The notes: generated by a model not told the origin, from the sequence alone. A stretch of 64,000 nt of DNA from Acetobacter lambici (GCF_011516885.1 NZ_WOTD01000007.1:1-64000); one strand, 5' to 3'. Shown: positions 1-8,936, numbered from the stretch's first letter. Numbers and translations are program-made.

Positions 1-1
1 C

Positions 2-691
2 ACTGAAGCGCAGCAGGCGCGTGGCGTTCTTTTCCGGGCCCGGCAGCGTCTGGTGCACCAGCGCACGGAACTGGTGAATGCCCTGCGTGCCGTTCTGTAT
101 GAATTCGGTCTCGTCGTGCCACAGGGGATTGCGCATATCAGACACATTGAAGCCATGCTGGATGAGGCGGTTCTGCCAGAGGCTGTGAAGCAGGAATGCC
201 TTGATCTGCTGCGACAGATTTCGGAGCAGAGTGTGCGGATTGATGTCAGAACAAAGAAGATCAGGATGCTTGCCCAGGAAAGTGAAAACACCTGCAGATT
301 GCAGAGCATGCCTGGAGTGGGTCCTCTGACCGCTCTTGCGATTGAAGCTTTTGCGCCTGACCTGCAGAGCTTCCGGCGCGGGCGCGACTTTGCTGCGTGG
401 CTGGGGCTGGTGCCCCGTCAGTTCTCATCTGGCGGAAAGGAAAGGCTGGGGAAGATATCAAAAGCCGGGCAGGCTGATATCCGCAGGCTTCTCATCATGG
501 GCGCCATGACCCAGGTGAACTGGGCCAGCCGTAAGGCCCCTGCACCGGGAAGCTGGCTGGCACGGATGCTGGCCCGCAAGCCCCGTATGCTGGTAGCCAT
601 TGCGCTGGCCAACAGGATGGCACGAGCCATCTGGGCCATGGCAACAAAACAGGAGGATTATCGGGATCCGGCCCTGTCCGTGGCAGCCTGA
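2..691 (+). CDS. IS110/IS1111-family transposase, 5'-truncated by the window edge
   Basis: The open frame runs in from the window edge without a stop, so only the C-terminal part is visible. It contains a long helical region and then a PGVGPLTALAIEAF segment followed by FSSGGKERLGKISKAGQ, the helix-hairpin-helix and Ser-containing signature of the Transposase_20 domain of IS110-type recombinases. The Ser in SSGGK is probably the nucleophile that works with an upstream DEDD/RuvC-like domain, which is outside the window. The family circularises its element and inserts it site-specifically. About 400 bp of non-coding, structured DNA follows before the tRNA gene, as in the IS1111 subgroup. The assignment to IS110 is firm; the subgroup is inferred from the long 3' non-coding end. 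Confidence 0.88.
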   Translation, partial: TEAQQARGVLFRARQRLVHQRTELVNALRAVLYEFGLVVPQGIAHIRHIEAMLDEAVLPEAVKQECLDLLRQISEQSVRIDVRTKKIRMLAQESENTCRLQSMPGVGPLTALAIEAFAPDLQSFRRGRDFAAWLGLVPRQFSSGGKERLGKISKAGQADIRRLLIMGAMTQVNWASRKAPAPGSWLARMLARKPRMLVAIALANRMARAIWAMATKQEDYRDPALSVAA

Positions 692-1000
692 GCGATGGCT
701 CGGCTCCCGCGGATGGAACCGGTAGGGGTGTGAGAGGGCGATGACCTGAATGGGCGCATGATCGTCTGATCCGGATCGGAAAAACCAGTGGATTTCTCTG
801 TGCTTTAAAGCACGCCTGTGAGATTTGGATCTGATCCGCTGATCACCATACTGGCCAGTGGCTTCTGAAAGGCCACATCAACAGGCCTTACAGAAGACCG
901 CACACGATCACACGTCAATATGGGTCAGAAAACTCTTGCATAACGGACGGCAACCACAGAAGAAATCCGCGTCGATCCCTCCACCTGCGGAGCACGCGGG
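692..1000 (+). ncRNA. Structured non-coding right end of the IS; candidate bridge RNA
   Basis: No convincing coding frame is present between the transposase stop and the tRNA gene. The stretch is rich in strong secondary structure: a perfect palindrome GTGCTTTAAAGCAC at 801-814, ACTGGCCAGT at 850-859, and a composite stem in which CTTCTG (862-867) pairs with CAGAAG (891-896), an AAA/TTA internal loop follows, and GGCC (871-874) pairs with GGCC (884-887) around a 9-nt apical loop. IS110 elements encode a bridge RNA with looped guides in a non-coding end, and in the IS1111 group it is expected 3' of the transposase. The exact RNA ends and the IS boundary cannot be fixed from one copy. Confidence 0.4.
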
Positions 1001-1101
1001 ATGTGCGTCGTCTGGTGCTTTGGTCATGCGGGCATGCTTGCGTAACGCTGTAAACGCGCCAGTGGCGTGCAGCAAAGCATATGACAATTTAGGGAAAAAG
1101 G

Positions 1102-1177
1102 TGGTGCCCGCTGACGGATTCGAACCATCGGCCCCATCATTACGAATGATGTGCTCTACCAACTGAGCTAAGCGGGC
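1102..1177 (-). tRNA. tRNA-Thr (anticodon CGT)
   Basis: Read on the minus strand, this folds as a full cloverleaf: acceptor GCCCGCT/AGCGGGC, D-arm GCTC..GAGC with AGTTGGTA in the loop, anticodon stem CATCA/TGATG with loop TTCGTAA (CGT at positions 34-36, reading ACG), a 5-nt variable loop, and T-arm GATGG-TTCGAAT-CCGTC. The 3' CCA is encoded at 1102-1104. The gene body without CCA is 1105-1177 (73 nt). tRNA genes are common insertion neighbourhoods, and the IS remnant lies just downstream of it. Confidence 0.97.
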
Positions 1178-1246
1178 ACAGCAGTGTGTGCGGTAGGCTG
1201 ACTATCATGATCATTCAGAGCATGCAACATCCATTACGGCAGTAAA

Positions 1247-1288
1247 GGGGGCTTTTCTCCCCCATATTCCGGTGTGGGCCGGTTTTTT
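1247..1288 (+). terminator. Two adjacent stem-loops, the second a plus-strand terminator
   Basis: GGGGG (1247-1251)/CCCCC (1259-1263) is followed by CCGG (1269-1272)/CCGG (1279-1282) and then six T (1283-1288). The second looks like a weak intrinsic terminator reading rightward, but no plus-strand gene is visible between the IS and pqiA. It may end read-through or a short RNA; nothing else is recognisable between the tRNA and pqiA. Confidence 0.35.
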
Positions 1289-1404
1289 ATTCTTTGCTTT
1301 GGGGGGGGCGGAGCACAAAAGCGCTGGGCGCAGGTCTGTATGGCAGGGGTGCCATACTGTTTTTTCAGTTACAGGGGGGGCGGTTGGTATTAAGAATAAA
1401 AGTG

Positions 1405-2883
1405 ATGAACGCAACGCAAGTCATGGCCCTGCTGCGGGAGGCCCTGTTTCCGGGGCAGGATGTGCCAGTTGATGAGGAACGGCACGCCCGGCTTTTGCGC
1501 GGGGTGGTGGAATGCCCGTGCTGCGGGCATTACCAGATTCTGCCAGAGCTTGCCCCGGGCACACAGGCGCGCTGCTGCCGGTGCAACCAGTTGCTGGACC
1601 GGCGCAACCGCACATCCCCCATAGCCACACCGCTGGCCTTTTGCATTAGTTCGGCAGCTCTTTACCTTGCCATGCTGGCCTCAACACTCATGATGCTGGA
1701 CCTGTATGGCCGCCAGCGCACGGTCAATATTCTGACCGGCCCGATTGAACTGCTGCATGAAGGCTGGGGCGAGGTGGGCGTGCTGGTGGCCATTGCCACC
1801 ATTGTTGTGCCCGGTCTGGTCATTGGCATGATGCTGTCCATTCTGGTGGGGGCGTTGCAGCCCAAGCTGCCCTTCTGGGTGCCGCATCTGCTCAAATGGT
1901 ACGAACGCCTGCGCCCGTGGTCCATGGTGGAAGTGTATATTCTGGGCGTGTTCGTGGCCTACACCAAACTGTCCGATCTGGCGTATGTGCAGATCGGGGC
2001 GGCGGTGTTTCTGGTCTCGGGGCTGATGCTCACCATGTCCGCCACCGATGCCACGCTGGATACGGAGTTGATCTGGGAGCGCAGGCAGACCGACCGCAGC
2101 CTGCGCCGCATGGACAACAAACGCATCCGCCTGACGTGTGAGAGCGTGGAGCGCACCACGCCCCTGCCGCCGCCATCGCATATGGCATCGTGCCTGTCCT
2201 GCGGGGCGGTGCTGGCGTTTGAGGAGGCCATGCCCACGACCGAGGCCCTGGGCTTTTGCCCGCGTTGTGGCCATGTGCTGCACCGCCGCAAGCCCAATGG
2301 CCGCATGCGCGCACTGGCCCTGCTTATTTCCGCCGTGGTGTTCTACCTGCCTGCCAATATCTACCCGGTCATGACCGTTATCCGGCTGGGTGGGGGCACG
2401 GGGCACACCATTATAGAAGGGGCGGTGGAACTGTGGGAGGACGGGATGATCCCGCTCTCGCTGCTGGTGCTGTTTGCCAGTGTGACCGTGCCCGTGCTCA
2501 AGATTTTTGGTCTGCTGTTCATGCTCTTTACCACATGGCGGCGCTCGGGCCGCTGGCTGGTGGTGCGGACCAGACTGTACCGTGTGATCGACGTGATCGG
2601 CCGGTGGTCCATGATCGATGTGTTCATGGTCTCCATTCTGGTGGCCATGGTCCGTTTTAACAGCATGGCCAGCATTACGGCCAACGGGGGCATGGTCTGC
2701 TTTGCCGCCGTTGTGGTGCTGACCATTTTTGCGGTGCATGCATTTGACCCCCGCGTTATGTGGGATGTTGTGGGCGATAATGACGCACAAGAGGATTGCG
2801 GCCTTGCCGGTCGGGGAGCATCCGCCCCCGCGCCGCAGACAACTGCCGCGTATTTGAACAATATGGAGCCGGACAGGGCGTGA
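1405..2883 (+). CDS. pqiA: PqiA-type integral membrane protein (MCE lipid-transport system)
   Basis: This 492-residue protein has the duplicated PqiA layout: a cysteine-rich ribbon near the N-terminus (C37-P-C-C40 and C57-C-R-C60), then membrane segments, a second CxxC pair (CLSC...CPRC) near mid-protein and four further membrane segments. PqiA is the inner-membrane part of an intermembrane lipid transporter with PqiB and PqiC. I chose ATG 1405 because the domain begins there; longer in-frame starts exist from 1294 but add an unlikely Gly/Arg-rich leader. Its stop overlaps the pqiB start (GTGA), so the two are probably translationally coupled. Confidence 0.88.
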   Translation: MNATQVMALLREALFPGQDVPVDEERHARLLRGVVECPCCGHYQILPELAPGTQARCCRCNQLLDRRNRTSPIATPLAFCISSAALYLAMLASTLMMLDLYGRQRTVNILTGPIELLHEGWGEVGVLVAIATIVVPGLVIGMMLSILVGALQPKLPFWVPHLLKWYERLRPWSMVEVYILGVFVAYTKLSDLAYVQIGAAVFLVSGLMLTMSATDATLDTELIWERRQTDRSLRRMDNKRIRLTCESVERTTPLPPPSHMASCLSCGAVLAFEEAMPTTEALGFCPRCGHVLHRRKPNGRMRALALLISAVVFYLPANIYPVMTVIRLGGGTGHTIIEGAVELWEDGMIPLSLLVLFASVTVPVLKIFGLLFMLFTTWRRSGRWLVVRTRLYRVIDVIGRWSMIDVFMVSILVAMVRFNSMASITANGGMVCFAAVVVLTIFAVHAFDPRVMWDVVGDNDAQEDCGLAGRGASAPAPQTTAAYLNNMEPDRA

Positions 2884-4586
2884 ACGACAGGCACAATTCT
2901 CCAAAACATGGTGAAAGTGACAATCAGGATGCGCTGGTGCGCAGGATCCGGTTTTCCATCATCTGGGTCATTCCCATTGTTTCGGTGCTGATTGCGGGCT
3001 TTCTGGTCTGGCGCAGCTTTATGGATAACGGGCCGGAAATTACCGTTATTTTTGACACAGCCGACGGCCTGACCAGTGGGCAGACACAGGTCAAAAACAA
3101 GTCCGTGGTGCTGGGAACGGTGCAGAACATCTCCCTCACCACCGACCTGCGCCATGTTCGTGTGCTGATCCGCATGAACAAGGGCACCAACGACATGCTG
3201 ACCGACAAGGCCCGGTTCTGGGTTGTGCGCCCGCGCATTAACGGGGCCAGCATTACCGGGCTGGAAACGCTTATGTCGGGGGCCTACATAGCCTTTGACC
3301 CCGGACTGGACGAAAATGGCCACACATCTGGCCAGCATATGGACCAGTTTGAAGGGCTGGAGGCGCCACCGGGCATGCGCTCGGACCAGCCGGGCCAGAC
3401 CTATACGTTGGTGGCCAATAATATTGGCTCCATCGGGCAGGGCGCTCCGGTCTTTTTCCGCGATGTGGATGTGGGGGAAGTGCTGGGCTACACCATGCCG
3501 CCGGGCGGGCGTGGGCCGGTGCTGATCCAGATTTTTGTCAAAGAACCCTACGATCATTACCTGAACGGGACCACACGCTTTTGGAACGTCTCTGGCGTTA
3601 AGGTGGGTTTTGGTGCAGGCGGGCTTAAGGTGCAGTTGCAGTCGTTGCAGGCACTGTTCTCTGGTGGGGTGGCCTTTGGCCTGCCCCCGTTGGAGGAGGG
3701 CAAGCCCCAGCGCGACCTGCCCATGGCCGCGGCCAACACGGTGTTCAAGCTCTATGAGAGCGAGGAAGATGCCCAGAATGCCGGGTACCATGAGCGCGTG
3801 CCACTGGCCACGTACCTGACATCCTCCGTCAAGGGGCTGGCTCCGGGGGCCGAGGTCAGCATGTTTGGCATTCAGGTGGGCAACGTGACCAGTGTGAAAC
3901 TGGACATGACCTCCACCCCCGGCCACCCGCGCGTGCGCATTGGCATGGAAATCCAGCCCGAACGTGTGATGACCTCCAAGGAGCTGTCGCATGAGGAAGT
4001 GACGGACATGCTGCGCACACTGGTGGCCAATGGCCTGCGCGCCTCCACCGACAGCGCCAGCCTGCTGACGGGGGAGGGCCTGATCTCGCTCAACTTTGTC
4101 AAGAACGCGGGCAAAGCGACCACCAGCATGGAGGGGACAACACTTGTCATCCCCGGTCAGCCGGGGGGCATGGGCGGGATTATGGAATCCGTTTCCACCC
4201 TGACAGACCGTCTGGCGGCCATGCCGTTCGAGCAGATTGGCACCAACGCCAACAACCTGCTGGCCCATGCGGACGAAACGCTGACCAGTCCGGATGTCAA
4301 ACAGTCCCTGGCCAGCCTGCGTGTGTCCATGCAGCATTTTCAGGCGCTTACGCAGGACCTGCAAAAAGGGCTGGCCCCGCTCAGTCAGCGCCTGCCCGCC
4401 ATGGCCGAGCAACTGGACCAGATGCTCCACAACGCCAACCGCCTGCTGGCAAGCTACGGTGGCAACAGCGACTTCAAGCGCAGCCTTCAGGCCATGGTTA
4501 TCCAGCTTGGGCAGACCGCGCGCTCACTGCGCTTTTTGTCCGACTTCCTGACCAACCACCCCTCCGCGCTGATATCGGGACGATAA
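2880..4586 (+). CDS. pqiB: PqiB-type MCE-domain protein
   Basis: This is a 568-residue periplasmic protein anchored by one N-terminal membrane helix (IIWVIPIVSVLIAGFLVW). Three MCE repeats follow: around residues 45-140 (EITVIFDTADGLTSGQ), 165-260 (YTLVANNIGSIGQGAPVFFRDVDVG type) and 290-390 (GLAPGAEVSMFGIQVG). A long helical C-terminus comes next, as expected for the PqiB needle that spans the periplasm. The GTG start at 2880 overlaps the pqiA stop. The frame is open upstream to 2796, but the extra residues would lie wholly inside pqiA and are unlikely to be translated. Confidence 0.9.
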   Translation: MNDRHNSPKHGESDNQDALVRRIRFSIIWVIPIVSVLIAGFLVWRSFMDNGPEITVIFDTADGLTSGQTQVKNKSVVLGTVQNISLTTDLRHVRVLIRMNKGTNDMLTDKARFWVVRPRINGASITGLETLMSGAYIAFDPGLDENGHTSGQHMDQFEGLEAPPGMRSDQPGQTYTLVANNIGSIGQGAPVFFRDVDVGEVLGYTMPPGGRGPVLIQIFVKEPYDHYLNGTTRFWNVSGVKVGFGAGGLKVQLQSLQALFSGGVAFGLPPLEEGKPQRDLPMAAANTVFKLYESEEDAQNAGYHERVPLATYLTSSVKGLAPGAEVSMFGIQVGNVTSVKLDMTSTPGHPRVRIGMEIQPERVMTSKELSHEEVTDMLRTLVANGLRASTDSASLLTGEGLISLNFVKNAGKATTSMEGTTLVIPGQPGGMGGIMESVSTLTDRLAAMPFEQIGTNANNLLAHADETLTSPDVKQSLASLRVSMQHFQALTQDLQKGLAPLSQRLPAMAEQLDQMLHNANRLLASYGGNSDFKRSLQAMVIQLGQTARSLRFLSDFLTNHPSALISGR

Positions 4587-4590
4587 GATC

Positions 4591-5298
4591 ATGGCTCGCG
4601 TTAAACCTTATGGACTGGCTGGGGCTGGTCTTTCCCGCCGTAATGTTCTGGCTGGTGGGGCCTCTTTGGGGCTTATGGCGCTTACCCTTACGGGCTGCGC
4701 CAGCAGTGGGGCCGCACTTTACACGCTGGCGGTAGTGCCCGGGCAGCCCCTTGCAGGTGGCCCGCGTTATGTGGAGGTGCGCCGGCCCACCATTGCCTCC
4801 GGTCTGGACCGGGACCGCATTGTCACGGCTGATAGTGGTTACAGGCTGAGTGTTTCCACCTCCGATGCATGGAGCGATTCCCTTGCAAGCCAGATCGGCC
4901 ACGCACTGGCGGGTGATCTGGCCCAGCGCCTGCCCGGCACCGGCGTGTTTGTGGAAAACGATGCTGCCGCCGCAGACCCGCAGGTGTATGTGGACCTCTC
5001 GGTCAGCCGCTTTTCCACCGGGCCATCGGGCAATGTGGAACTGGACGCCATGCTCTCCGTCCAGCCTGCGGCAGCGGGTGCGCCCTATGGGCAGGGTACG
5101 CTCCAGCGTATCAGCCTGAGTGGTGCCCCCGGTGGCAGCACCATGACCATGGTACAGGGGCTCAGCCAGCTTCTGGGGCAACTGGCGGATGTGGCCGCCG
5201 GGCAGATTCGGCTGCTCCCGCCCGATGCACCCAACGCCACGGCCGCTGCCGCAGCGCAGGATGCCGCCCAGTCCGCTACGCAGGCGCACTCCAAATAA
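4591..5298 (+). CDS. pqiC: PqiC-type outer-membrane lipoprotein
   Basis: The 235-residue product starts with a twin-arginine-like SRRNVLAGG stretch, a hydrophobic segment and a lipobox LTGC, so it should be lipid-modified at that Cys. The body matches the PqiC/YmbA (ABC-type transport auxiliary, DUF330) fold: YTLAVVPGQPL...RYVEVRRPTIASGLDRDRIV near the N-terminus and a SWSDSLASQIG-like region. Four bases separate it from pqiB, giving a three-gene pqiABC operon. The C-terminus is Ala/Gln-rich and probably unstructured. Confidence 0.85.
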   Translation: MARVKPYGLAGAGLSRRNVLAGGASLGLMALTLTGCASSGAALYTLAVVPGQPLAGGPRYVEVRRPTIASGLDRDRIVTADSGYRLSVSTSDAWSDSLASQIGHALAGDLAQRLPGTGVFVENDAAAADPQVYVDLSVSRFSTGPSGNVELDAMLSVQPAAAGAPYGQGTLQRISLSGAPGGSTMTMVQGLSQLLGQLADVAAGQIRLLPPDAPNATAAAAAQDAAQSATQAHSK

Positions 5299-5503
5299 AG
5301 GGTGCGCCCATGCGCGCAGGATGGGGTCGGACAGGACCACACTCTGCGGGCATGGGGGATGGCCAGCCTGGCCTATGGCGGTTATGGGACGGTATTTGAA
5401 GAAAAACATAGAAAATTTTAGCATTTAAATCGACAATACCACGCAGCATATGCATAAATCGGACTCTATTGGGCTTATGATTAAGTCAATAAAGGATTGC
5501 AAA

Positions 5504-5653
5504 ATGCAGCAATGGTATCAAAACCTGACAAAAGCGCAAAAAATACTGCTCTATACAGCCTCGGTTGTTCTGTGCTTTGCTGGAGGTATTGGGTTTGTGC
5601 CTTTGGTTTTTCTTCTGTATTTGAATTTTGGTGCGCCAAAGTACAAAAAATAA
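5504..5653 (+). CDS. Small single-pass membrane protein, function unknown
   Basis: A 49-residue frame with one strong hydrophobic segment (ILLYTASVVLCFAGGIGFVPLVFLLYL) flanked by basic residues at both ends. ATG 5504 is preferred over in-frame starts from 5450 because an AAAGGA Shine-Dalgarno sits 8 nt upstream. The region is AT-rich compared with its neighbours, and a short stem-loop follows the stop. No family is recognised, and it looks like a free-standing gene. Confidence 0.5.
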   Translation: MQQWYQNLTKAQKILLYTASVVLCFAGGIGFVPLVFLLYLNFGAPKYKK

Positions 5654-5654
5654 A

Positions 5655-5683
5655 GCCTGCACGGCTCCCCGCAGGTCTGTTTT
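5655..5683 (+). terminator. Weak terminator-like hairpin after the small membrane protein
   Basis: CCTGC (5656-5660) pairs with GCAGG (5671-5675) around a 10-nt loop, followed by TCTGTTTT. The stem is short but immediately follows the stop codon. Confidence 0.35.
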
Positions 5684-5911
5684 CATGGTGCATGGGAGGG
5701 GCGTTGCCTGCGCCATACCCGCTGCACATGCAAAGTGCCTCTACCCGGCCAGTCCGGCGGTTTACGGTCCGTCAAATCTGGTGCGGGCAGCATAGATCCG
5801 AATAAAAGCCAGCCTTCGCACCAGTCGTGCGTGGGCTCTTTTTTTGGTGATGGCTTTTTTTTGTTATTGCACTACGCTCGCCTCGTTTCTCATCACATGC
5901 GAGAGGTCCTC

Positions 5912-6694
5912 ATGGCGGATATTACAGGAAAAGTGGCGCTGGTTACGGGTGGCGGTCAGGGTATTGGCCGTGGCATTGCCCTGCGGCTGGCCAAGGATGG
6001 CGCAGACATTGCTCTGGTGGACATCCGCGAGGATCGTCTGGAAGGTGTGGTTAAGGAGATTGAGGCACTGGGCCGTAAGGCAACCAGCTTTGTTGCCGAT
6101 ATTGGCGACCGTGCGCAGGTGGCGGCCGCTATTGACCATGCGGAAAGCACGCTGGGCAGTTTTGACATTATGGTCAACAACGCCGGTATTGCCCAGATCA
6201 AGCCGCTGGCCGATGTCACACCAGAGGAAATCCAGCGTATTTACCGCATTAACGTGGAAGGCACGCTGTGGGGCATTCAGCTTGCCGCCGCCAAGTTTAT
6301 TGCGCGCAAGAGTAAAGGCAAGATCATTAACGCCTGCTCCATTGCCGGGCACGAGGGCTACGCCCTGCTGGGGGTTTATTCCTCCACCAAGTTTGCGGTG
6401 CGTGGGCTTACGCAGGCTGCCGCCAAGGAATATGCCTGCCACGGCATTAACGTAAACGCCTACTGCCCCGGCGTTGTGGGCACGGATATGTGGGTGGAAA
6501 TTGACAAGGAATTCGCCAGCCTGACCGGTGCCCCCGTGGGCGAGACCTACAAAAAGTTCGTGGACGGCATTGCCCTTGGCCGTGCGGAAACACCCGATGA
6601 TGTAGCGGGTCTTGTCTCGTGGTTTGCTGGCCCCGATTCCGATTACGTGACCGGCCAGTCGATCCTGATTGATGGGGGTATGGTGTACCGCTAA
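5912..6694 (+). CDS. Acetoin (diacetyl) reductase / 2,3-butanediol dehydrogenase, SDR family
   Basis: This 260-residue classical short-chain dehydrogenase has a cofactor-binding TGGGQGIG (12-19), NNAG (89-92), an active-site Asn near 114, Ser143 and the YxxxK pair Y156/K160. Its length and the C-terminal GQSILIDGGMVYR agree closely with BudC/ButA-type NAD-dependent acetoin(diacetyl) reductases, which reduce diacetyl to acetoin and acetoin to 2,3-butanediol. A GAGAGG ribosome-binding site 5 nt upstream fixes ATG 5912 over longer in-frame starts. It appears monocistronic and ends at a strong bidirectional terminator. Substrate and stereospecificity are inferred from family similarity. Confidence 0.82.
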   Translation: MADITGKVALVTGGGQGIGRGIALRLAKDGADIALVDIREDRLEGVVKEIEALGRKATSFVADIGDRAQVAAAIDHAESTLGSFDIMVNNAGIAQIKPLADVTPEEIQRIYRINVEGTLWGIQLAAAKFIARKSKGKIINACSIAGHEGYALLGVYSSTKFAVRGLTQAAAKEYACHGINVNAYCPGVVGTDMWVEIDKEFASLTGAPVGETYKKFVDGIALGRAETPDDVAGLVSWFAGPDSDYVTGQSILIDGGMVYR

Positions 6695-6720
6695 CGCGCG
6701 GGCCCAGAACACCCGGTCAC

Positions 6721-6761
6721 AAAAACCCCCGCCAGAGCAGGTCTCTGGCGGGGGTTTTTTT
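6721..6761. terminator. Strong bidirectional intrinsic terminator
   Basis: A 12-bp stem CCCCCGCCAGAG (6726-6737)/CTCTGGCGGGGG (6743-6754) has a 5-nt loop, an A-run on the left (6721-6725) and a T-run on the right (6755-6761). It sits between the convergent acetoin reductase and purF genes and can serve both strands. Confidence 0.93.
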
Positions 6762-6811
6762 ATCATGTGGCCGCAGGCAAGGCCCAAGGCCGCCAGGGTA
6801 GGTCGCGTGGC

Positions 6812-8299
6812 TCAGGCGGAGCCGGGGCCGTATTCCGCATCATGGTCCACCAGCGCAATGGGGTATTCGCCGGTAAAGCAGGCATCGCAGTAAGTGGAGC
6901 GGCTGGCCTTGCGGCTTTCATGCCCCATGGCGCGGTACAGGCCGTCGAGCGAGATAAAGGCCAGACTATCCACGCCAATCAGTTCGGCCATTTTTTGCAG
7001 GTCGTTCTGCGCAGCCAGCAGCTTGCTGCGTTCAGGCGTATCAATCCCGTAAAAGCAGGAGTGCTTGGTCGGGGGGGAGGAGATGCGCATATGCACCTCA
7101 CTTGCCCCGGCCGCGCGCACCATGTCCACGATCTTGCGCGAGGTGGTGCCACGCACAATGGAGTCGTCCACCAGAATAACCCGCTTGCCGTCCAGAATGG
7201 GGCGGTTGGGCGAGTGCTTCATTTTAACCCCCAGATGACGGATCTGGTCTGTGGGCTCAATAAAGGTGCGGCCCACATAGTGGTTGCGGATAATGCCCAG
7301 CTCGAACGGAATGCCGCTGGCCTCTGCATAGCCAATGGCCGAAGGCACGCCAGAGTCGGGCACAGGCACGACCACATCGGCCTCTACCCCGCTCTCATGG
7401 GCCAGTTTACGCCCGATTTCCTTGCGCACGTTGTAAACCGGCAGACCTTCGAGCACGGAATCGGGACGGGCGAAGTAGATGTATTCAAATACGCAGAAAT
7501 GCGGCTGCGTATCTCCAAACGGGCGCAGGGAGCGCACACCGTCGTCGTTGATCACAACCAGTTCGCCCGGTTCCACATCGCGCACGAATTCCGCGCCAAT
7601 AATGTCCAGCCCACAGGTTTCAGACGCCAGAACCCAGGCACCGTCCTTGCCGCCTTCGCTTGGCAGCTTGCCAAGCACAAGCGGGCGCACGCCCATGGGG
7701 TCCCGCACACCGATCAGCGCATCCTGCGAGAGAACGACAAGCGAATACGCTCCCGTAACCCGCTTGAGCGCATCAATCAGCCGGTCTTCCACCGTGGCGT
7801 AGAGCGATATGGCGATCAGGTGCACGAACACTTCCGTATCCGTGGTGGACTGGAACAGGCAGCCACGGCGGATCAACTCGCGGCGCAGGGTGTCCGCGTT
7901 GGTCAGGTTGCCGTTATGGGCCACGGCCAGACCGCCAAAGGCGAATTCGGCAAACAAAGGCTGCACGTTGCGCAGCAGGGTGGCCCCTGTGGTGGCGTAG
8001 CGGTTGTGGCCAATGGCGCGGGTGCCAGTCAGTGTGGCCATAACGCGCGAGTCACTGAACACGTCGCCCACAAGGCCCAGCCCACGGTGGGAGTTAAAGC
8101 GGTCATGGGCAGGGTCGAAGGAGACAATGCCAGCCGCTTCCTGCCCGCGGTGCTGGAGGGCATGCAGCCCAAGGGTTGTGAGTGTTGCTGCGTCCTTGGC
8201 GTTCCATATGCCAAAGACGGCACATTCCTCTTGCAGGTGGTCCTCGTCCGCACGGACAGGATCGGGGAGGGAAACGGACGGCGTGGAATGGGGGTGCAT
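6812..8299 (-). CDS. purF: Amidophosphoribosyltransferase
   Basis: It catalyses the first committed step of purine synthesis, PRPP + glutamine to 5-phosphoribosylamine. From ATG 8299 the protein is 495 aa: a 25-residue propeptide, then Cys26 (EECAVFGIW), the N-terminal nucleophile of the glutaminase domain, followed by the type-I phosphoribosyltransferase PRPP loop VILVDDSIVRGTTS. The C-terminal cysteine motif CDACFTGEYP is that of the Bacillus-type, 4Fe-4S-containing, propeptide-processed enzymes. GGAGG lies 12 nt upstream of the chosen start; the frame continues to 8401, but that extension would overlap cvpA. It follows cvpA, the usual arrangement. Confidence 0.95.
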   Translation of the reverse strand: MHPHSTPSVSLPDPVRADEDHLQEECAVFGIWNAKDAATLTTLGLHALQHRGQEAAGIVSFDPAHDRFNSHRGLGLVGDVFSDSRVMATLTGTRAIGHNRYATTGATLLRNVQPLFAEFAFGGLAVAHNGNLTNADTLRRELIRRGCLFQSTTDTEVFVHLIAISLYATVEDRLIDALKRVTGAYSLVVLSQDALIGVRDPMGVRPLVLGKLPSEGGKDGAWVLASETCGLDIIGAEFVRDVEPGELVVINDDGVRSLRPFGDTQPHFCVFEYIYFARPDSVLEGLPVYNVRKEIGRKLAHESGVEADVVVPVPDSGVPSAIGYAEASGIPFELGIIRNHYVGRTFIEPTDQIRHLGVKMKHSPNRPILDGKRVILVDDSIVRGTTSRKIVDMVRAAGASEVHMRISSPPTKHSCFYGIDTPERSKLLAAQNDLQKMAELIGVDSLAFISLDGLYRAMGHESRKASRSTYCDACFTGEYPIALVDHDAEYGPGSA

Positions 8300-8345
8300 A
8301 AGCGCGCAGGGCCTCCGCAAATGGCTGGTACTGGCCGTATGGGGA

Positions 8346-8870
8346 TTACAAGGTGGCGTCATGACCTGTTGGACGCTTTGGCGCAACCCCTTTTGCGTCA
8401 AATTCAGCCAGATAAGGGTGGATATAGGTTGTTGCGGCGCGAATATAAGGGGTCAGTCGCCCATGTGCCTCTATGGCTGCCATGTCCTCGGGCTCCAAAA
8501 GCCATTGCCCGGCCATAAACAGCAGCACCACCACGCACGCCCCGCGCACCAGCCCGAACAGCCCGCCCAGCGTGCGGTCCAGCCCGTCCAGCGGTGTTGC
8601 GCGCACCAGACGCACCACCAATGCCGCCAGCAGATACCCCGCGACCAGAAAAAACAGCAGCACCAGCGCAAAGCTGGCCAGTTGCAACCCCGTGGGGGAG
8701 TGGATGAACCGCGCAAGCCAGAGCACGGGCACGGAATGGAAGCGAAAAGCCAGCACAAACGCCACGGCCCAGCTGAGTAGGCCCAGCGCAAGCTGCGTAA
8801 ATCCCCGCCACAGCCCATGCAGGGTGGAAAGGGCCACAATTGTCAGGGATATTGCATCAATGGCTGCCAT
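8346..8870 (-). CDS. cvpA: CvpA family membrane protein
   Basis: This protein of about 174 residues has four hydrophobic segments, the family pattern of short loops with Gly/Arg-rich turns (LDRTLGGLFGLVRG), and a soluble C-terminus. CvpA is linked to colicin V production and envelope homeostasis and is often found just upstream of purF, as here (46-bp gap). ATG 8870 (MAAIDAIS) is preferred because CvpA proteins normally begin right at the first membrane helix; an in-frame GTG at 8894 would add eight residues. Confidence 0.85.
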   Translation of the reverse strand: MAAIDAISLTIVALSTLHGLWRGFTQLALGLLSWAVAFVLAFRFHSVPVLWLARFIHSPTGLQLASFALVLLFFLVAGYLLAALVVRLVRATPLDGLDRTLGGLFGLVRGACVVVLLFMAGQWLLEPEDMAAIEAHGRLTPYIRAATTYIHPYLAEFDAKGVAPKRPTGHDATL

Positions 8871-8936
8871 GGGAGCAGGTTTACAGGCCCCCACGGGGCG
8901 GAGGAAAGAGGGAAAAAAGCATAAAGGCCATGTAGC

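Noticed and set aside
2361-4430. 689-residue open frame antisense to pqiB
   Set aside because: It is a shadow of the GC-rich pqiA/pqiB genes: His/Gly/Arg-rich composition, no domain, no ribosome-binding site. Similar long antisense frames at 1681-2904, 6767-8518, 9884-11803, 22417-24432 and 52779-53954 were dismissed for the same reason.
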